DNA of 26,386 nucleotides from a virus: positions 1 through 26,386 of the IMG/VR virus record IMGVR_UViG_3300027917_000156, one strand, 5' to 3'. Positions 1-8,418 of this stretch are shown in pieces. The notes beneath the pieces are model-generated. The model was given only the letters and a program-made list of their open reading frames with translations, was not told where the DNA came from and ran no database searches. Positions within the stretch are counted from its first letter, which is position 1. Each line of letters opens with the position of its first letter. The translations under genes were made by a program, and so were the position numbers.

Positions 1-1520
1 AGGATGGTATGGATAAACCAAAGACTGAATTAGCCTTTAGAATACCTGCATCTAAGATTACCAAAAAGAATATGTATGAGACTGTGGATGATGAACTTAC
101 AGGTCTTGATACAACTATTGACTGGAAGAATACAGATGATAACTCTTATGATGGGGAAAAACTTTTACTTCTTGTTCATGATGAAAGCGGTAAGTGGATA
201 AAGCCAAATAATATTTTAAACAACTGGCGTGTAACTAAAACTTGTTTGCGTTTAGGGAGCAAGATAATTGGAAAGTGTTTGATGGGCTCTACCTCAAACG
301 CACTCGATAAGGGAGGAAATAACTTTAAAAAGCTATACGAGGATTCTAATGTAGCTAAGCGTAACTCTAACGGACAGACTAAAAGTGGACTTTATAGTTT
401 GTTTATTCCCATGGAGCTTAACATGGAAGGGTTTATTGACTTGTATGGTCAGCCTGTACTTAGAAGACCTTCTGAGCGTATTAAGGGCGTTGATGGTCAG
501 TGGATTAAAAATGGAGCTATAGACTACTGGGAGGCAGAAGTAGAGTCGTTAAAGTCTGATGCGGATGCGCTAAATGAATTTTACAGACAGTTTCCAAGAA
601 GTGAATCTCATGCGTTTAGAGATGAGAGCAAGGCTTCGTTGTTTAATCTTACCAAGATATACCAGCAGATTGATTATAATGATTCACTTATTTTGGAGCA
701 TCACTTAAACAGAGGTAGTTTCCAATGGCAGAATGGTATAAAAGATTCAAAGGTTATTTTTGTCCCAGACAACAAGGGAAGGTTTTTAATAAGCTGGGTT
801 CCCTCAAAGAATTTACAAAACAGAACAATAGAGCGCAATGGACAAAGATATCCCGCTAATGAGCATATTGGCGCATTTGGTTGTGACTCTTATGATATAT
901 CTGGAACTGTTGGTGGTGGCGGTTCTAATGGAGCGCTTCACGGAATGACAAAGTTTAGTATGGAAGAAGCTCCATCAAATGAGTTTTTTTTGCAGTATGT
1001 GGCTCGACCACAGACAGCTGAGATATTTTTTGAAGAAGTATTGATGGCGTGTGTTTTTTATGGTATGCCTATTCTTATAGAGAACAACAAGCCTAGGTTG
1101 CTATACCATTTTAAAAATAGAGGATATCGACCTTTTTGTTTAAACAGGCCAGACAAACATTATTCAAAGTTGTCAAAGACAGAGAGAGAGTTGGGTGGAA
1201 TACCTAACAGCTCGGAAGATGTAAAGCAAGCTCACGCCGCAGCCATTGAATCTTATATTGAAAAGTATGTAGGATTGGATTTTGGAGGCACATTTAGAGA
1301 CCCTGACGAGATGGGTTCTATGCTGTTTACCAGGACGTTAGAAGACTGGGCAAAGTTTGATATTAATAATAGAACAAAGTATGATGCCACTATTAGCTCA
1401 GGATTGGCGATTATGGCAAATCAAAAGCACTTATATCAAACAGAAAAAAAACAATCAAAAATAAAGCTTAACTTTGCAAGGTATACTAATAACGGAACTT
1501 TAAGTCAATTAATTACATAG
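1..1520 (+). CDS. terL: Terminase large subunit (5' end truncated by window edge)
   Basis: This is the DNA-packaging motor: an N-terminal ATPase translocates DNA into the prohead and a C-terminal RNase H-like nuclease cuts it. The frame is open to the left edge (codons begin at base 3), and no Walker A P-loop is visible, so most of the ATPase lies upstream; the ATG at 9 is internal. The motif GKCLMGSTSNALDKGG near 275-320 fits the end of the ATPase (coupling motif). The nuclease carries its three acidic positions: Asp in FGCDSYD (codon at 885), Glu in ILIENNKP (codon at 1080) and Asp in TKYDATISS (codon at 1383). The stop codon TAG directly abuts the portal ATG. The family is clear from the nuclease motifs and the gene order; the relation to crAss-like or other Bacteroidota phages is only an impression. 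Confidence 0.92.
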   Translation, partial: DGMDKPKTELAFRIPASKITKKNMYETVDDELTGLDTTIDWKNTDDNSYDGEKLLLLVHDESGKWIKPNNILNNWRVTKTCLRLGSKIIGKCLMGSTSNALDKGGNNFKKLYEDSNVAKRNSNGQTKSGLYSLFIPMELNMEGFIDLYGQPVLRRPSERIKGVDGQWIKNGAIDYWEAEVESLKSDADALNEFYRQFPRSESHAFRDESKASLFNLTKIYQQIDYNDSLILEHHLNRGSFQWQNGIKDSKVIFVPDNKGRFLISWVPSKNLQNRTIERNGQRYPANEHIGAFGCDSYDISGTVGGGGSNGALHGMTKFSMEEAPSNEFFLQYVARPQTAEIFFEEVLMACVFYGMPILIENNKPRLLYHFKNRGYRPFCLNRPDKHYSKLSKTERELGGIPNSSEDVKQAHAAAIESYIEKYVGLDFGGTFRDPDEMGSMLFTRTLEDWAKFDINNRTKYDATISSGLAIMANQKHLYQTEKKQSKIKLNFARYTNNGTLSQLIT

Positions 1521-3956
1521 ATGAGAGATGTTAAAATAGACATTGCATCTACAAGTTTTCCCAGCCAATTTGTTTCAGACGCTGAGAAAGCTACTTATGA
1601 GTTTGGTTTGCAAATTGGACAGGCAATTCAGTATGAGTGGTTCAAGAAAGATGGCAACCAATGTAGATACTACAATCAGTGGCGTGATTTCCATAGACTA
1701 AGATTATATGCTCGTGGCGAGCAATCCATAGCAAAATATAAAAACGAATTAGCAATAGACGGAGACTTATCTTATTTAAACTTAGATTGGACTCCAGTTC
1801 CTATTTTACCTAAGTTTGTTGATATTGTAGTCAATGGTATGCAAGACCGAGAGTTTAAGGTCAAAGCGTATGCACAAGATGCATTATCACAGGCTAAGCG
1901 TAGCAAATACCAAGATATGATTGAAGGTCAGATGGCCGCTAAAGATATCTTGACTACTATACAAGAACAAACAGGGGTTGACCCATTTATTATGGACCCC
2001 GATGAGCTTCCCGCTTCGGATGAGGAATTGTCATTATACATGAACCTTAATTATAAGCCAGCCATTGAGATTGCTGAGGAGGAAGCTATTGATACAATGT
2101 TTTCGGAAAATCATTATAATGATATTCGTAAACAATTAGACTATGATTCTACAGTTGTGGGTATGGCTGTAGCAAAGCATGAGTTCCTACCAGGCTCAGG
2201 TGTACAAATATCTTATGTAGACCCAGCCAATGTTGTATACAGTTATACTGAAGACCCTCATTTTAAAGATTGTTTTTATTGGGGTGAAATTAAAACACTA
2301 CCCATTTCTGAGTTAATGAAGATTGACCCAACGCTTAGTCGTGAAGATTTAGAGGAAATATCTAAATACAGTCAGAGCTGGTATGATTATTATAACGTAG
2401 CTCAGTTTTATGAGAATGATATTTTTTATCGTGATACCTGTACGCTAATGTATTTTAATTATAAAACCACAAAGAAGATGGTTTATAAGAAAAGAATACT
2501 TGAGGGCGGAGGTTCTAAGATGATTGAAAAGGATGATAATTTCAATCCTCCATCAGAGATGTTGGAAGAAGGAAATTTTGAAAAGATAGAAAAGACAATA
2601 GATGTTTGGTATGATGGCGTTATGGTTATGGGTACAAACATCATATTAAAGTGGGAGCTGGCTAAGAATATGGTTAGACCTAAGTCTTCTTCTCAGCACG
2701 CACTGCCTAATTATGTGGCTGTAGCACCGAGAATGTACAAAGGAGTTATTGAGTCTTTAGTAAGACGAATGATTCCTTTTGCCGATTTAATACAGATGAC
2801 GCATTTAAAACTACAGCAGGTAATAGCGAGAACTGTACCTGATGGGGTTTATATTGATGCGGATGGTATTAATGAGGTGGACTTAGGAACGGGAGCTTCT
2901 TATGACCCGTCAGATGCACTAAGACTATACTTCCAAACAGGTAGTGTAGTGGGTAGAAGTTATACTCAAGAAGGTGAATACAATCAAGGTAAGATACCAA
3001 TACAGCAGCTTACAAGCAATTCGGGCGCTTCTAAGACGCAAATGCTTATAGCCAACTATAACCATTACCTAGACATGATTCGCTCTGTAACGGGCTTAAA
3101 TGAAGCGAGAGACGGTACTGTACCAAGTCCAGATGCTTTAGTTGGCGTTCAGAAGTTAGCGGCATTAAACTCAAACACAGCAACTCGACATATATTAGAT
3201 GCAAGTTTGTATATCTATAGAAGCTTGGCCGAGGCCTTGACGTATCGAGTAGCGGATATATTAGAATACGCTGACTTTAAGGAGGACTTTATAAATAAGA
3301 TAGGGAAGTATAACGTAAGTATTTTAGGGGAGATATCTGACCTTTATATTTATGACTTTGGAATCTTTATAGAGCTTTCTCCAGATGAAGAGCAAAAAGC
3401 AATGTTGGAGCAGAACATTCAAATGGCATTATCTAAAGGAGATATTAACCTTGAGGATGCTATTGATATTCGTGAGATTAAAAATCTTAAACTAGCAAAC
3501 CAATTATTAAAAGTTAAGCGGTTAGCTAAACAAGAGCGAGATGAGCGTATGGCAATGCAACAGCAAGCCATGGTAGCTCAACAGCAATTAAAATCTCAAG
3601 AGATGGCTGCTCAAATGGCATTACAAAAAATTGAGCTTGAAACTCAATCTAAAATGAAAATCAAACAAGCGGAGATAGCTTTTGAGATTGAAAAGAATAA
3701 AAATGAAGCAGTGCTTAAATCTCAGTTAATGCAACAAGAGTTTAATTACAACTTGCAATTGCATGGTATGACTGAGCAATCTTTAGCGAATCGAGAAAAT
3801 TCTAAAGAGAAAGCAAAGAGCAGTAGAATTAGTCAGCAAAATACTGAACAGAGTAAATTAATTTCACAACGTAAAAACAATTTACCTCCTCAGAATTTTG
3901 AGTCTAATGAAGATAGTCTAGATGGCTTTGATTTGGCTGAATTTGAGCCTAGATAA
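1521..3956 (+). CDS. Portal protein
   Basis: This 811-residue protein is predicted to form the dodecameric portal ring at one capsid vertex, through which terminase pumps DNA and to which the tail attaches. Evidence is its position directly after terL (zero-base spacing), its size, and its composition: a mixed alpha/beta body (residues 1 to about 640) followed by a long Gln/Met/Ala/Lys-rich helix (about 640 to 770) that looks like the coiled-coil barrel of P22-type portals. The N-terminal part has aromatic- and Arg-rich segments such as YYNQWRDFHRLRLYARGEQS. The middle segment RMIPFADLIQMTHLKLQQV is helical and fits the portal stem/wing region. No enzymatic motif is seen. The length exceeds that of simple HK97-type portals (about 400-500 residues) and fits P22-like portals (about 725). 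The assignment is by synteny and architecture rather than by a diagnostic motif. Confidence 0.85.
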   Translation: MRDVKIDIASTSFPSQFVSDAEKATYEFGLQIGQAIQYEWFKKDGNQCRYYNQWRDFHRLRLYARGEQSIAKYKNELAIDGDLSYLNLDWTPVPILPKFVDIVVNGMQDREFKVKAYAQDALSQAKRSKYQDMIEGQMAAKDILTTIQEQTGVDPFIMDPDELPASDEELSLYMNLNYKPAIEIAEEEAIDTMFSENHYNDIRKQLDYDSTVVGMAVAKHEFLPGSGVQISYVDPANVVYSYTEDPHFKDCFYWGEIKTLPISELMKIDPTLSREDLEEISKYSQSWYDYYNVAQFYENDIFYRDTCTLMYFNYKTTKKMVYKKRILEGGGSKMIEKDDNFNPPSEMLEEGNFEKIEKTIDVWYDGVMVMGTNIILKWELAKNMVRPKSSSQHALPNYVAVAPRMYKGVIESLVRRMIPFADLIQMTHLKLQQVIARTVPDGVYIDADGINEVDLGTGASYDPSDALRLYFQTGSVVGRSYTQEGEYNQGKIPIQQLTSNSGASKTQMLIANYNHYLDMIRSVTGLNEARDGTVPSPDALVGVQKLAALNSNTATRHILDASLYIYRSLAEALTYRVADILEYADFKEDFINKIGKYNVSILGEISDLYIYDFGIFIELSPDEEQKAMLEQNIQMALSKGDINLEDAIDIREIKNLKLANQLLKVKRLAKQERDERMAMQQQAMVAQQQLKSQEMAAQMALQKIELETQSKMKIKQAEIAFEIEKNKNEAVLKSQLMQQEFNYNLQLHGMTEQSLANRENSKEKAKSSRISQQNTEQSKLISQRKNNLPPQNFESNEDSLDGFDLAEFEPR

Positions 3957-3984
3957 TGCAGAAAATAAGCGTTATTTTTTTAAT

Positions 3985-3992
3985 TAATTTTG
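3985..3992 (+). promoter_or_regulatory. Bacteroidota-type -7 promoter element before the scaffold gene
   Basis: TAATTTTG matches TAnnTTTG and lies in the 54-bp gap after the portal gene, 18 nt before the next ATG. No TTG (-33) element is found at the usual 17-21 bp distance, so this is a one-box match. It could start a separate scaffold/capsid transcript. Confidence 0.5.
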
Positions 3993-4010
3993 TAACTTAA
4001 ATTATATCTA

Positions 4011-5132
4011 ATGGAATTAAAAGTAAGAGCAGTTGAATCTGCCAAAGAAAAATCTGTTCAAGAAGTTGAACAAGAGCTTCTTGACAAGCATGAAGAAAAG
4101 TTTTCTGGAGCTGAAGTAGAGCAAACAGAAACAGAAGATAGTGTCGTAGAAGACACTACTGTAGAAGATACTAAGGAAGAAACGGTGGCTGAAGAGTCAA
4201 CTGAATTATCCGAAGAACAAGTTCTTTCATATATTGGGAAAAGATACGGTAGGGAGATTAATTCTTTAGAAGAATTAAGTGCTGCAAGAGAAGAAGCTGA
4301 ACAGCTTCCTGAAGATGTAGCAGCCTACTTTAAGTATAAAAAAGAAACGGGAAGAGGAATTGAAGACTATGTAAAATTACAAAGAGACTTTGATTCTATG
4401 AATCCTGATGCTTTGCTAAGAGAGTATTTGACAATTACCGAAGGCGAAGGTTTAGACGCAGAAGATATTGATTCTTTAATGGAAGAATATTCTTTTGATG
4501 AAGAACTGGATGACGAAGCGGTAATCAAGAAAGCTAAACTAGCAAAGAAAAAAGCTATTGCCAAAGCAAAAAAATTCTTTACTGAACAAAAAGAATTATA
4601 TAAGCAACCCCTCGAGTCGAGTTCGGCTGCCAATCCTCAAGCTCAAGAAGAAATACAAGCTTATCGGCAATATTTAGAATCTGTTAAGACTCAACAAGAG
4701 GAAGCAGAAGCAAGACGAAATTGGTTTATTAAAGAAACTGATAAAGTTTTTACTGATGATTTTAAAGGTTTTAATTTCATGCTTGACGACAAGACAGTAA
4801 CTTTTGCGCCTGGTGACACACAATCTATTAAGAAAAACCAAGAGACACCAATGAACTTTATTAATAAGTATCTTGATGAAAGTGGTTTAATTAAGGATGC
4901 GGCTGGTTACCATAGAGCTTTAGCAATTGCAATGAATCCTGACAAGTTTGCTAAGTTCTTTTATGAACAAGGTAAATCAAGTGCTACGGAAGATGTAATG
5001 CGTAAAACTAAAAATATAAATATGACTGAGCGCAGAGCACCTGAGGTGGCTAATAAGGGAGGATTCCAAGTTAAGTCTGTAAACCCTGATTCGGGTAGAA
5101 GCTTAAAAATTAGAAGTATTAATAAAAATTAA
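4011..5132 (+). CDS. Putative capsid scaffolding/assembly protein
   Basis: This 373-residue, highly charged, mostly helical protein is predicted to template capsid assembly inside the prohead. The first ~70 residues are strongly acidic and low-complexity (runs of Glu/Val/Thr such as VEDTTVEDTKEETVAEE). Next comes a helical middle with the segment GRGIEDYVKLQRDFDSMNPD (about residues 114-133), then a Lys/Ala-rich coiled coil (about 170-200), and a C-terminal third ending in a basic tail (GRSLKIRSINKN), which fits the basic capsid-binding end of many scaffolds. It lies between the portal and major capsid genes, where scaffolds normally sit, and its stop is only 12 bp before the capsid gene. No protease catalytic triad is seen. 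It could instead be a head-maturation or internal core protein. Confidence 0.65.
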   Translation: MELKVRAVESAKEKSVQEVEQELLDKHEEKFSGAEVEQTETEDSVVEDTTVEDTKEETVAEESTELSEEQVLSYIGKRYGREINSLEELSAAREEAEQLPEDVAAYFKYKKETGRGIEDYVKLQRDFDSMNPDALLREYLTITEGEGLDAEDIDSLMEEYSFDEELDDEAVIKKAKLAKKKAIAKAKKFFTEQKELYKQPLESSSAANPQAQEEIQAYRQYLESVKTQQEEAEARRNWFIKETDKVFTDDFKGFNFMLDDKTVTFAPGDTQSIKKNQETPMNFINKYLDESGLIKDAAGYHRALAIAMNPDKFAKFFYEQGKSSATEDVMRKTKNINMTERRAPEVANKGGFQVKSVNPDSGRSLKIRSINKN

Positions 5133-5144
5133 AAATTTTAAAAA

Positions 5145-6566
5145 ATGGCAGGAAGTGTTCAAGCAACCCCTGGGTATGCTTTACAGCCAAGTGCAGAACA
5201 AGTTGCACTGGCTACTAATTACATTACAAACTTTGATTTCTTAAATCAGTATTTACCTGATACATACGAAAAGGAGTTTGAGCGATATGGAAATCGCACA
5301 GTTGCATCTTTCTTACGTCTAGTAGGAGCTGAGATGCCATCTAACTCTGACCTTATCAAATGGGCAGAGCAAGGAAGACTACACACTAAATATGTTGATT
5401 GTACTTCTGGAGCAGCAGCAGGTTCTGATACAGCTACTATTACTGTATCTGATACGCTAGTTCCAGGAACAGGAAGCATTGCTATTCGTGTAGGACAAAC
5501 CATCGTTATTTCTGATAACGCAGGTTCTGGCTTAAACAAAGGTATCGTTACAGCTGTTAACACAGGTGCTGGTACTTTTGATGTAGCTTACTATGAGGCT
5601 GGAGGACAAGTTTTTGGTGCAGCTGATACTTGTACTGTATTTATCTATGGTTCTGAGTTTAGAAAAGGAGCAAACGGAATGTCAGGTTCACTAGAGGCTG
5701 ATGACGAAATCTTCGAAAACTCTCCAATTATCATTAAAGATAAATATGCAGTTAACGGTTCTGACATGGCTCAAATCGGATGGGTAGAAGTAACTACTGA
5801 AAACGGAGCTTCTGGATACCTATGGTATTTAAAATCAGAGCATGAGACTCGTCTACGTTTTGACGACTATCTTGAGACTGCAATGATTGAAGCTGTTCCA
5901 GCTGAAGCAGGTTCTGGAGCTATTGCTACTACAGGTGATGTAGGAAACAAAGGTTCTGAAGGTATTTTCTATGTTGTAGAAAATCGTGGAAACGTATGGG
6001 CAGGAGGTAACCCTTCTACTCTTGCAGATTTTGACGCTGTTATCTCTCGTTTAGATAAGCAAGGAGCTATTGAAGAAAACGTAATCTTTGTTGACAGAGA
6101 TTTTGGATTCGATATCGATGATATGTTAGCTGCTCAGAACTCTTACGGAGCTGGAGGTACTTCTTATGGTTTATTTGACAATGACAAAGACATGGCATTA
6201 AACCTTGGATTTACTGGATTCCGCAGAGGATATGACTTCTACAAGTCTGACTGGAAATACTTAAATGACCCAACTATGCGTGGTGGTCTACCAACTGGTG
6301 CTGGTTCTGGCCGTGTAAACGGACTATTAGTTCCTGCTGGTTCTACTACTGTATATGACCAAATTTTAGGTAAAAATGCGAAACGTCCATTCCTTCATGT
6401 GCGTTACCGAGCTTCTGAAACAGAAGACCGTAGATACAAAACTTGGATTACTGGTTCTGCTGGTGGTGCTGCTACATCGGATTTAGATGCGATGGAAGTA
6501 CACTTCTTGTCAGAAAGAGCTGTATGTACTTTAGGTGCAAACAACTTCTTCTTATTCCAAGAGTAG
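5145..6566 (+). CDS. Major capsid protein
   Basis: This 473-residue protein is the predicted shell subunit (HK97 fold). It follows terminase, portal and scaffold in the classic order, and a strong terminator follows it. The N-terminal part (1-90) has helical segments and the stretch FLRLVGAEMPSNSDLIKWAE. Residues ~95-169 are Thr/Gly/Val-rich beta sequence (RVGQTIVISDNAG) that looks like an inserted beta-barrel domain. From ~176 the sequence returns to a capsid-like body (SLEADDEIFENSPIIIKDKY; SEHETRLRFDDYLETAMIEA). The DNA is visibly less AT-rich than in neighbouring genes, with more AAC and GAC codons, as expected for a very highly expressed gene. No Shine-Dalgarno is present; the leader is A/T only, and the start is supported by a 12-bp gap after the previous stop. 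Confidence 0.85.
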   Translation: MAGSVQATPGYALQPSAEQVALATNYITNFDFLNQYLPDTYEKEFERYGNRTVASFLRLVGAEMPSNSDLIKWAEQGRLHTKYVDCTSGAAAGSDTATITVSDTLVPGTGSIAIRVGQTIVISDNAGSGLNKGIVTAVNTGAGTFDVAYYEAGGQVFGAADTCTVFIYGSEFRKGANGMSGSLEADDEIFENSPIIIKDKYAVNGSDMAQIGWVEVTTENGASGYLWYLKSEHETRLRFDDYLETAMIEAVPAEAGSGAIATTGDVGNKGSEGIFYVVENRGNVWAGGNPSTLADFDAVISRLDKQGAIEENVIFVDRDFGFDIDDMLAAQNSYGAGGTSYGLFDNDKDMALNLGFTGFRRGYDFYKSDWKYLNDPTMRGGLPTGAGSGRVNGLLVPAGSTTVYDQILGKNAKRPFLHVRYRASETEDRRYKTWITGSAGGAATSDLDAMEVHFLSERAVCTLGANNFFLFQE

Positions 6567-6576
6567 TATATTTATT

Positions 6577-6607
6577 AAGGGAGGTTTAACCGCCTCCCTT
6601 TTTTTTT
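6577..6607 (+). terminator. Rho-independent terminator after major capsid gene
   Basis: AAGGGAGG (6577-6584) pairs with CCTCCCTT (6593-6600) around an 8-nt loop and runs straight into a T tract to 6607. It begins 10 bp after the capsid stop codon and should end or attenuate the head transcript. Confidence 0.9.
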
Positions 6608-6629
6608 AACTTTAATTAAATTTTATATA

Positions 6630-7379
6630 ATGAAAAAAAATATTGCAATTGTAGATAAAGTCTACAAACTTACAAGAGATGCCGCACCTTTATCTCTTTA
6701 TATCCCGTCAAGCGGCTCAAGAAGAAAACCATTATTATGGTTTGATGAAGAAAAAGGAATCAACCGAGTTTTAAGATATTCACCCAATCAGAAGTCTCCA
6801 TTTGAAGATGAGCAAGACAGTAATGTTGTTCGTGTTCCTATAGAGTTTGAAGATGGTTTCCTTAGAGTTCCTAAAACGAATCCTGTATTACAGCAGTTTT
6901 TATATTACCATCCTTTAAATGGAAAACGATTTGTTGAGGTAGATAATGAAAAAGATGCATCTAAAGAATTAGAGCGAATGAACATAGAAGCAGACGCTCT
7001 TATAGAGGCTAGAGGTTTAACTGTAGACCAATTAGAAACTATTGGTAGAGTTATATTAGGAGCAAACGTAGAAAAGATGAGTACTTCTGAGTTAAAGAGA
7101 GATGTACTTATTTATGTTAAAAGATATCCAGAAGAGTTTTTAAGACAAATTAATGACCCATTGTTAAAACTACAATCAAATGTTCAGTTGTTTTTTGATA
7201 AAGGATTATTGTCTTTTAGAAACAAACAAAAAGAAGTTTGGTTTAATACTAGTACTAACAAAACCAAGATGTTAACTGTACCATTTGGAGAAGACCCAAT
7301 GTATATTGTTTCTTCATTTTTACAAAGCGATGATGGTATAGAAGCATTGAAAATGCTAGAATCCATGCTTGAAGATTAA
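6630..7379 (+). CDS. Conserved-looking head-associated protein of unknown function
   Basis: This 249-residue protein has no signal peptide or membrane segment. The N-terminal ~95 residues look like a compact beta-rich domain (KVYKLTRDAAPLSLYIPSSG, LLWFDEEKGINRVLRYSPNQ, then VLQQFLYYHPLNGKRF). The rest is helical and charged (KELERMNIEADALIEARGLT; MSTSELKRDVLIYVKRYPEE). I do not recognise a named family; the position just after the capsid gene suggests a decoration, head-completion or capsid-assembly accessory role. It is bounded by terminators on both sides, which could make it a separate transcription unit. A near-match to the -7 box (TAACTTTA, 6607-6614) lies 15 nt before the ATG but lacks the final G. 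Confidence 0.75.
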   Translation: MKKNIAIVDKVYKLTRDAAPLSLYIPSSGSRRKPLLWFDEEKGINRVLRYSPNQKSPFEDEQDSNVVRVPIEFEDGFLRVPKTNPVLQQFLYYHPLNGKRFVEVDNEKDASKELERMNIEADALIEARGLTVDQLETIGRVILGANVEKMSTSELKRDVLIYVKRYPEEFLRQINDPLLKLQSNVQLFFDKGLLSFRNKQKEVWFNTSTNKTKMLTVPFGEDPMYIVSSFLQSDDGIEALKMLESMLED

Positions 7380-7400
7380 GCGTGAGTGTTTTATCTGAAG

Positions 7401-7432
7401 AGAGGTCAAAAATAATTGACCTCTTTTTTTTT
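7401..7432 (+). terminator. Rho-independent terminator overlapping the next promoter
   Basis: AGAGGTCAA (7401-7409) pairs with TTGACCTCT (7416-7424) around a 6-nt A/T loop, followed by a T run to 7432. It sits 22 bp after the preceding stop. The 3' arm also supplies the TTG that may serve as the -33 element of the next promoter. Confidence 0.9.
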
Positions 7433-7443
7433 GCTTATCTTTG
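7416..7443 (+). promoter_or_regulatory. Bacteroidota-type promoter (-33 TTG, -7 TATCTTTG)
   Basis: TTG at 7416-7418 and TATCTTTG at 7436-7443 are separated by 17 bp, close to the Bacteroidota consensus. This is the best two-box promoter in the window. The ATG of the connector gene follows 14 nt later, giving a very short leader. It would drive the connector and tail genes downstream of the terminator. Confidence 0.7.
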
Positions 7444-7457
7444 TAAAAAAGAAAGCG

Positions 7458-8417
7458 ATGATAAATTCTGTTAGAAATACAGTTCTTGCTATCCTTAATA
7501 AAAATAATTATGGCTATTTATCGCCATCTGATTTTAACCTATTTGCTAAGCAAGCACAGTTAGATATTTTTGACGAATACTTTATTGGTTACAATAATGT
7601 AATTAATAAAGAAAATGGCCGTGTGTCTGGAACAGACTACGCAAATATAAAGAGAGGATATGATGAAGTTATAAATACTTTTTCAGTTACCGCTAGTTTA
7701 GCTAAAAGCGCTGCTAATATCTATCAAGTGCCAACCACAGCGACTACCGGTTCAGAATATTATTTATTAAACAAGATTTTAATATATAGCACAGTAACCT
7801 CTTCGGGAACTACCACAGCTACAGGAGCAGGTAATACGGCCCTTATAGACTCTAGTGCTACTTTTCAAACTGATGGAGTGGCAGCAGGAGATACTGTATC
7901 TATTGTAATTAGTGGCTCTGTAGTAACTAATTTAACAGTACAGTCTGTAACTAGTCAAACACAGCTTATTGTAAATGTGGCTTCTCTAACAGCTTCAGGG
8001 TTGTCTTATTCAATTTACAAGCCAGTTAATTTAAAAAATGAAGCAGAGTCGGTTAGCCATAGCAAGATTACAATGCTAAGCAAATCTATGTTAACTGCTC
8101 CAAACACTACTTTCCCAGCATATACTCAAGAAGGAACACTACTTACATTGTATCCATCAACTGTTACGGAGGTGGGAAGAGTGGTTTCTCAATACATAAG
8201 ATACCCAAGAGACCCCAAGTGGACATACATATCATTAAGTGGAGGCGCTCCTGTGTTTAATCAATCTCAGTCTGACTATCAAGATTTTGAACTCCCTGAG
8301 GATGATGTTAATAATTTAGTGGCTCGTATTTTACAATATGCTGGACTCTCTATAAGAGAGATACCGACTGTACAATTTGGACAGGCTTTAGAACAACAAG
8401 AAAATTTAGAACAATAA
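7458..8417 (+). CDS. Putative head-tail connector / ring protein with beta insertion
   Basis: This 319-residue structural protein probably forms part of the connector under the portal. The start is set at ATG 7458 (MINSVRNTVLAIL), because the in-frame TTG at 7416 lies inside the terminator stem and upstream of the promoter -7 box. The N-terminal ~75 residues are helical (YGYLSPSDFNLFAKQAQLDI). Residues ~112-188 are Thr/Ser/Val/Gly-rich beta sequence with GVAAGDTVSIV, resembling an inserted beta-barrel module. The C-terminal part (YIRYPRDPKWTYIS, then a helix with VNNLVARILQYAG) resembles adaptor proteins such as the crAss-like ring proteins. A single base separates it from the next gene. The exact role is inferred from gene order only. 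Confidence 0.7.
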   Translation: MINSVRNTVLAILNKNNYGYLSPSDFNLFAKQAQLDIFDEYFIGYNNVINKENGRVSGTDYANIKRGYDEVINTFSVTASLAKSAANIYQVPTTATTGSEYYLLNKILIYSTVTSSGTTTATGAGNTALIDSSATFQTDGVAAGDTVSIVISGSVVTNLTVQSVTSQTQLIVNVASLTASGLSYSIYKPVNLKNEAESVSHSKITMLSKSMLTAPNTTFPAYTQEGTLLTLYPSTVTEVGRVVSQYIRYPRDPKWTYISLSGGAPVFNQSQSDYQDFELPEDDVNNLVARILQYAGLSIREIPTVQFGQALEQQENLEQ

Positions 8418-8418
8418 G

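Noticed and set aside
9-11. ATG at base 9 as the true terminase start
   Set aside because: The frame is open to the edge and the ATPase P-loop region is missing, so the gene must begin upstream.
4367-4633. Minus-strand open frames, e.g. inside the scaffold, capsid and last genes
   Set aside because: They are short, lie wholly inside convincing plus-strand genes, and have low-complexity translations typical of antisense shadows.
7416-7457. TTG start giving a 14-residue longer connector protein
   Set aside because: The TTG lies inside the terminator stem and upstream of the -7 box; ATG 7458 has a normal A-rich leader and a sensible N-terminus.
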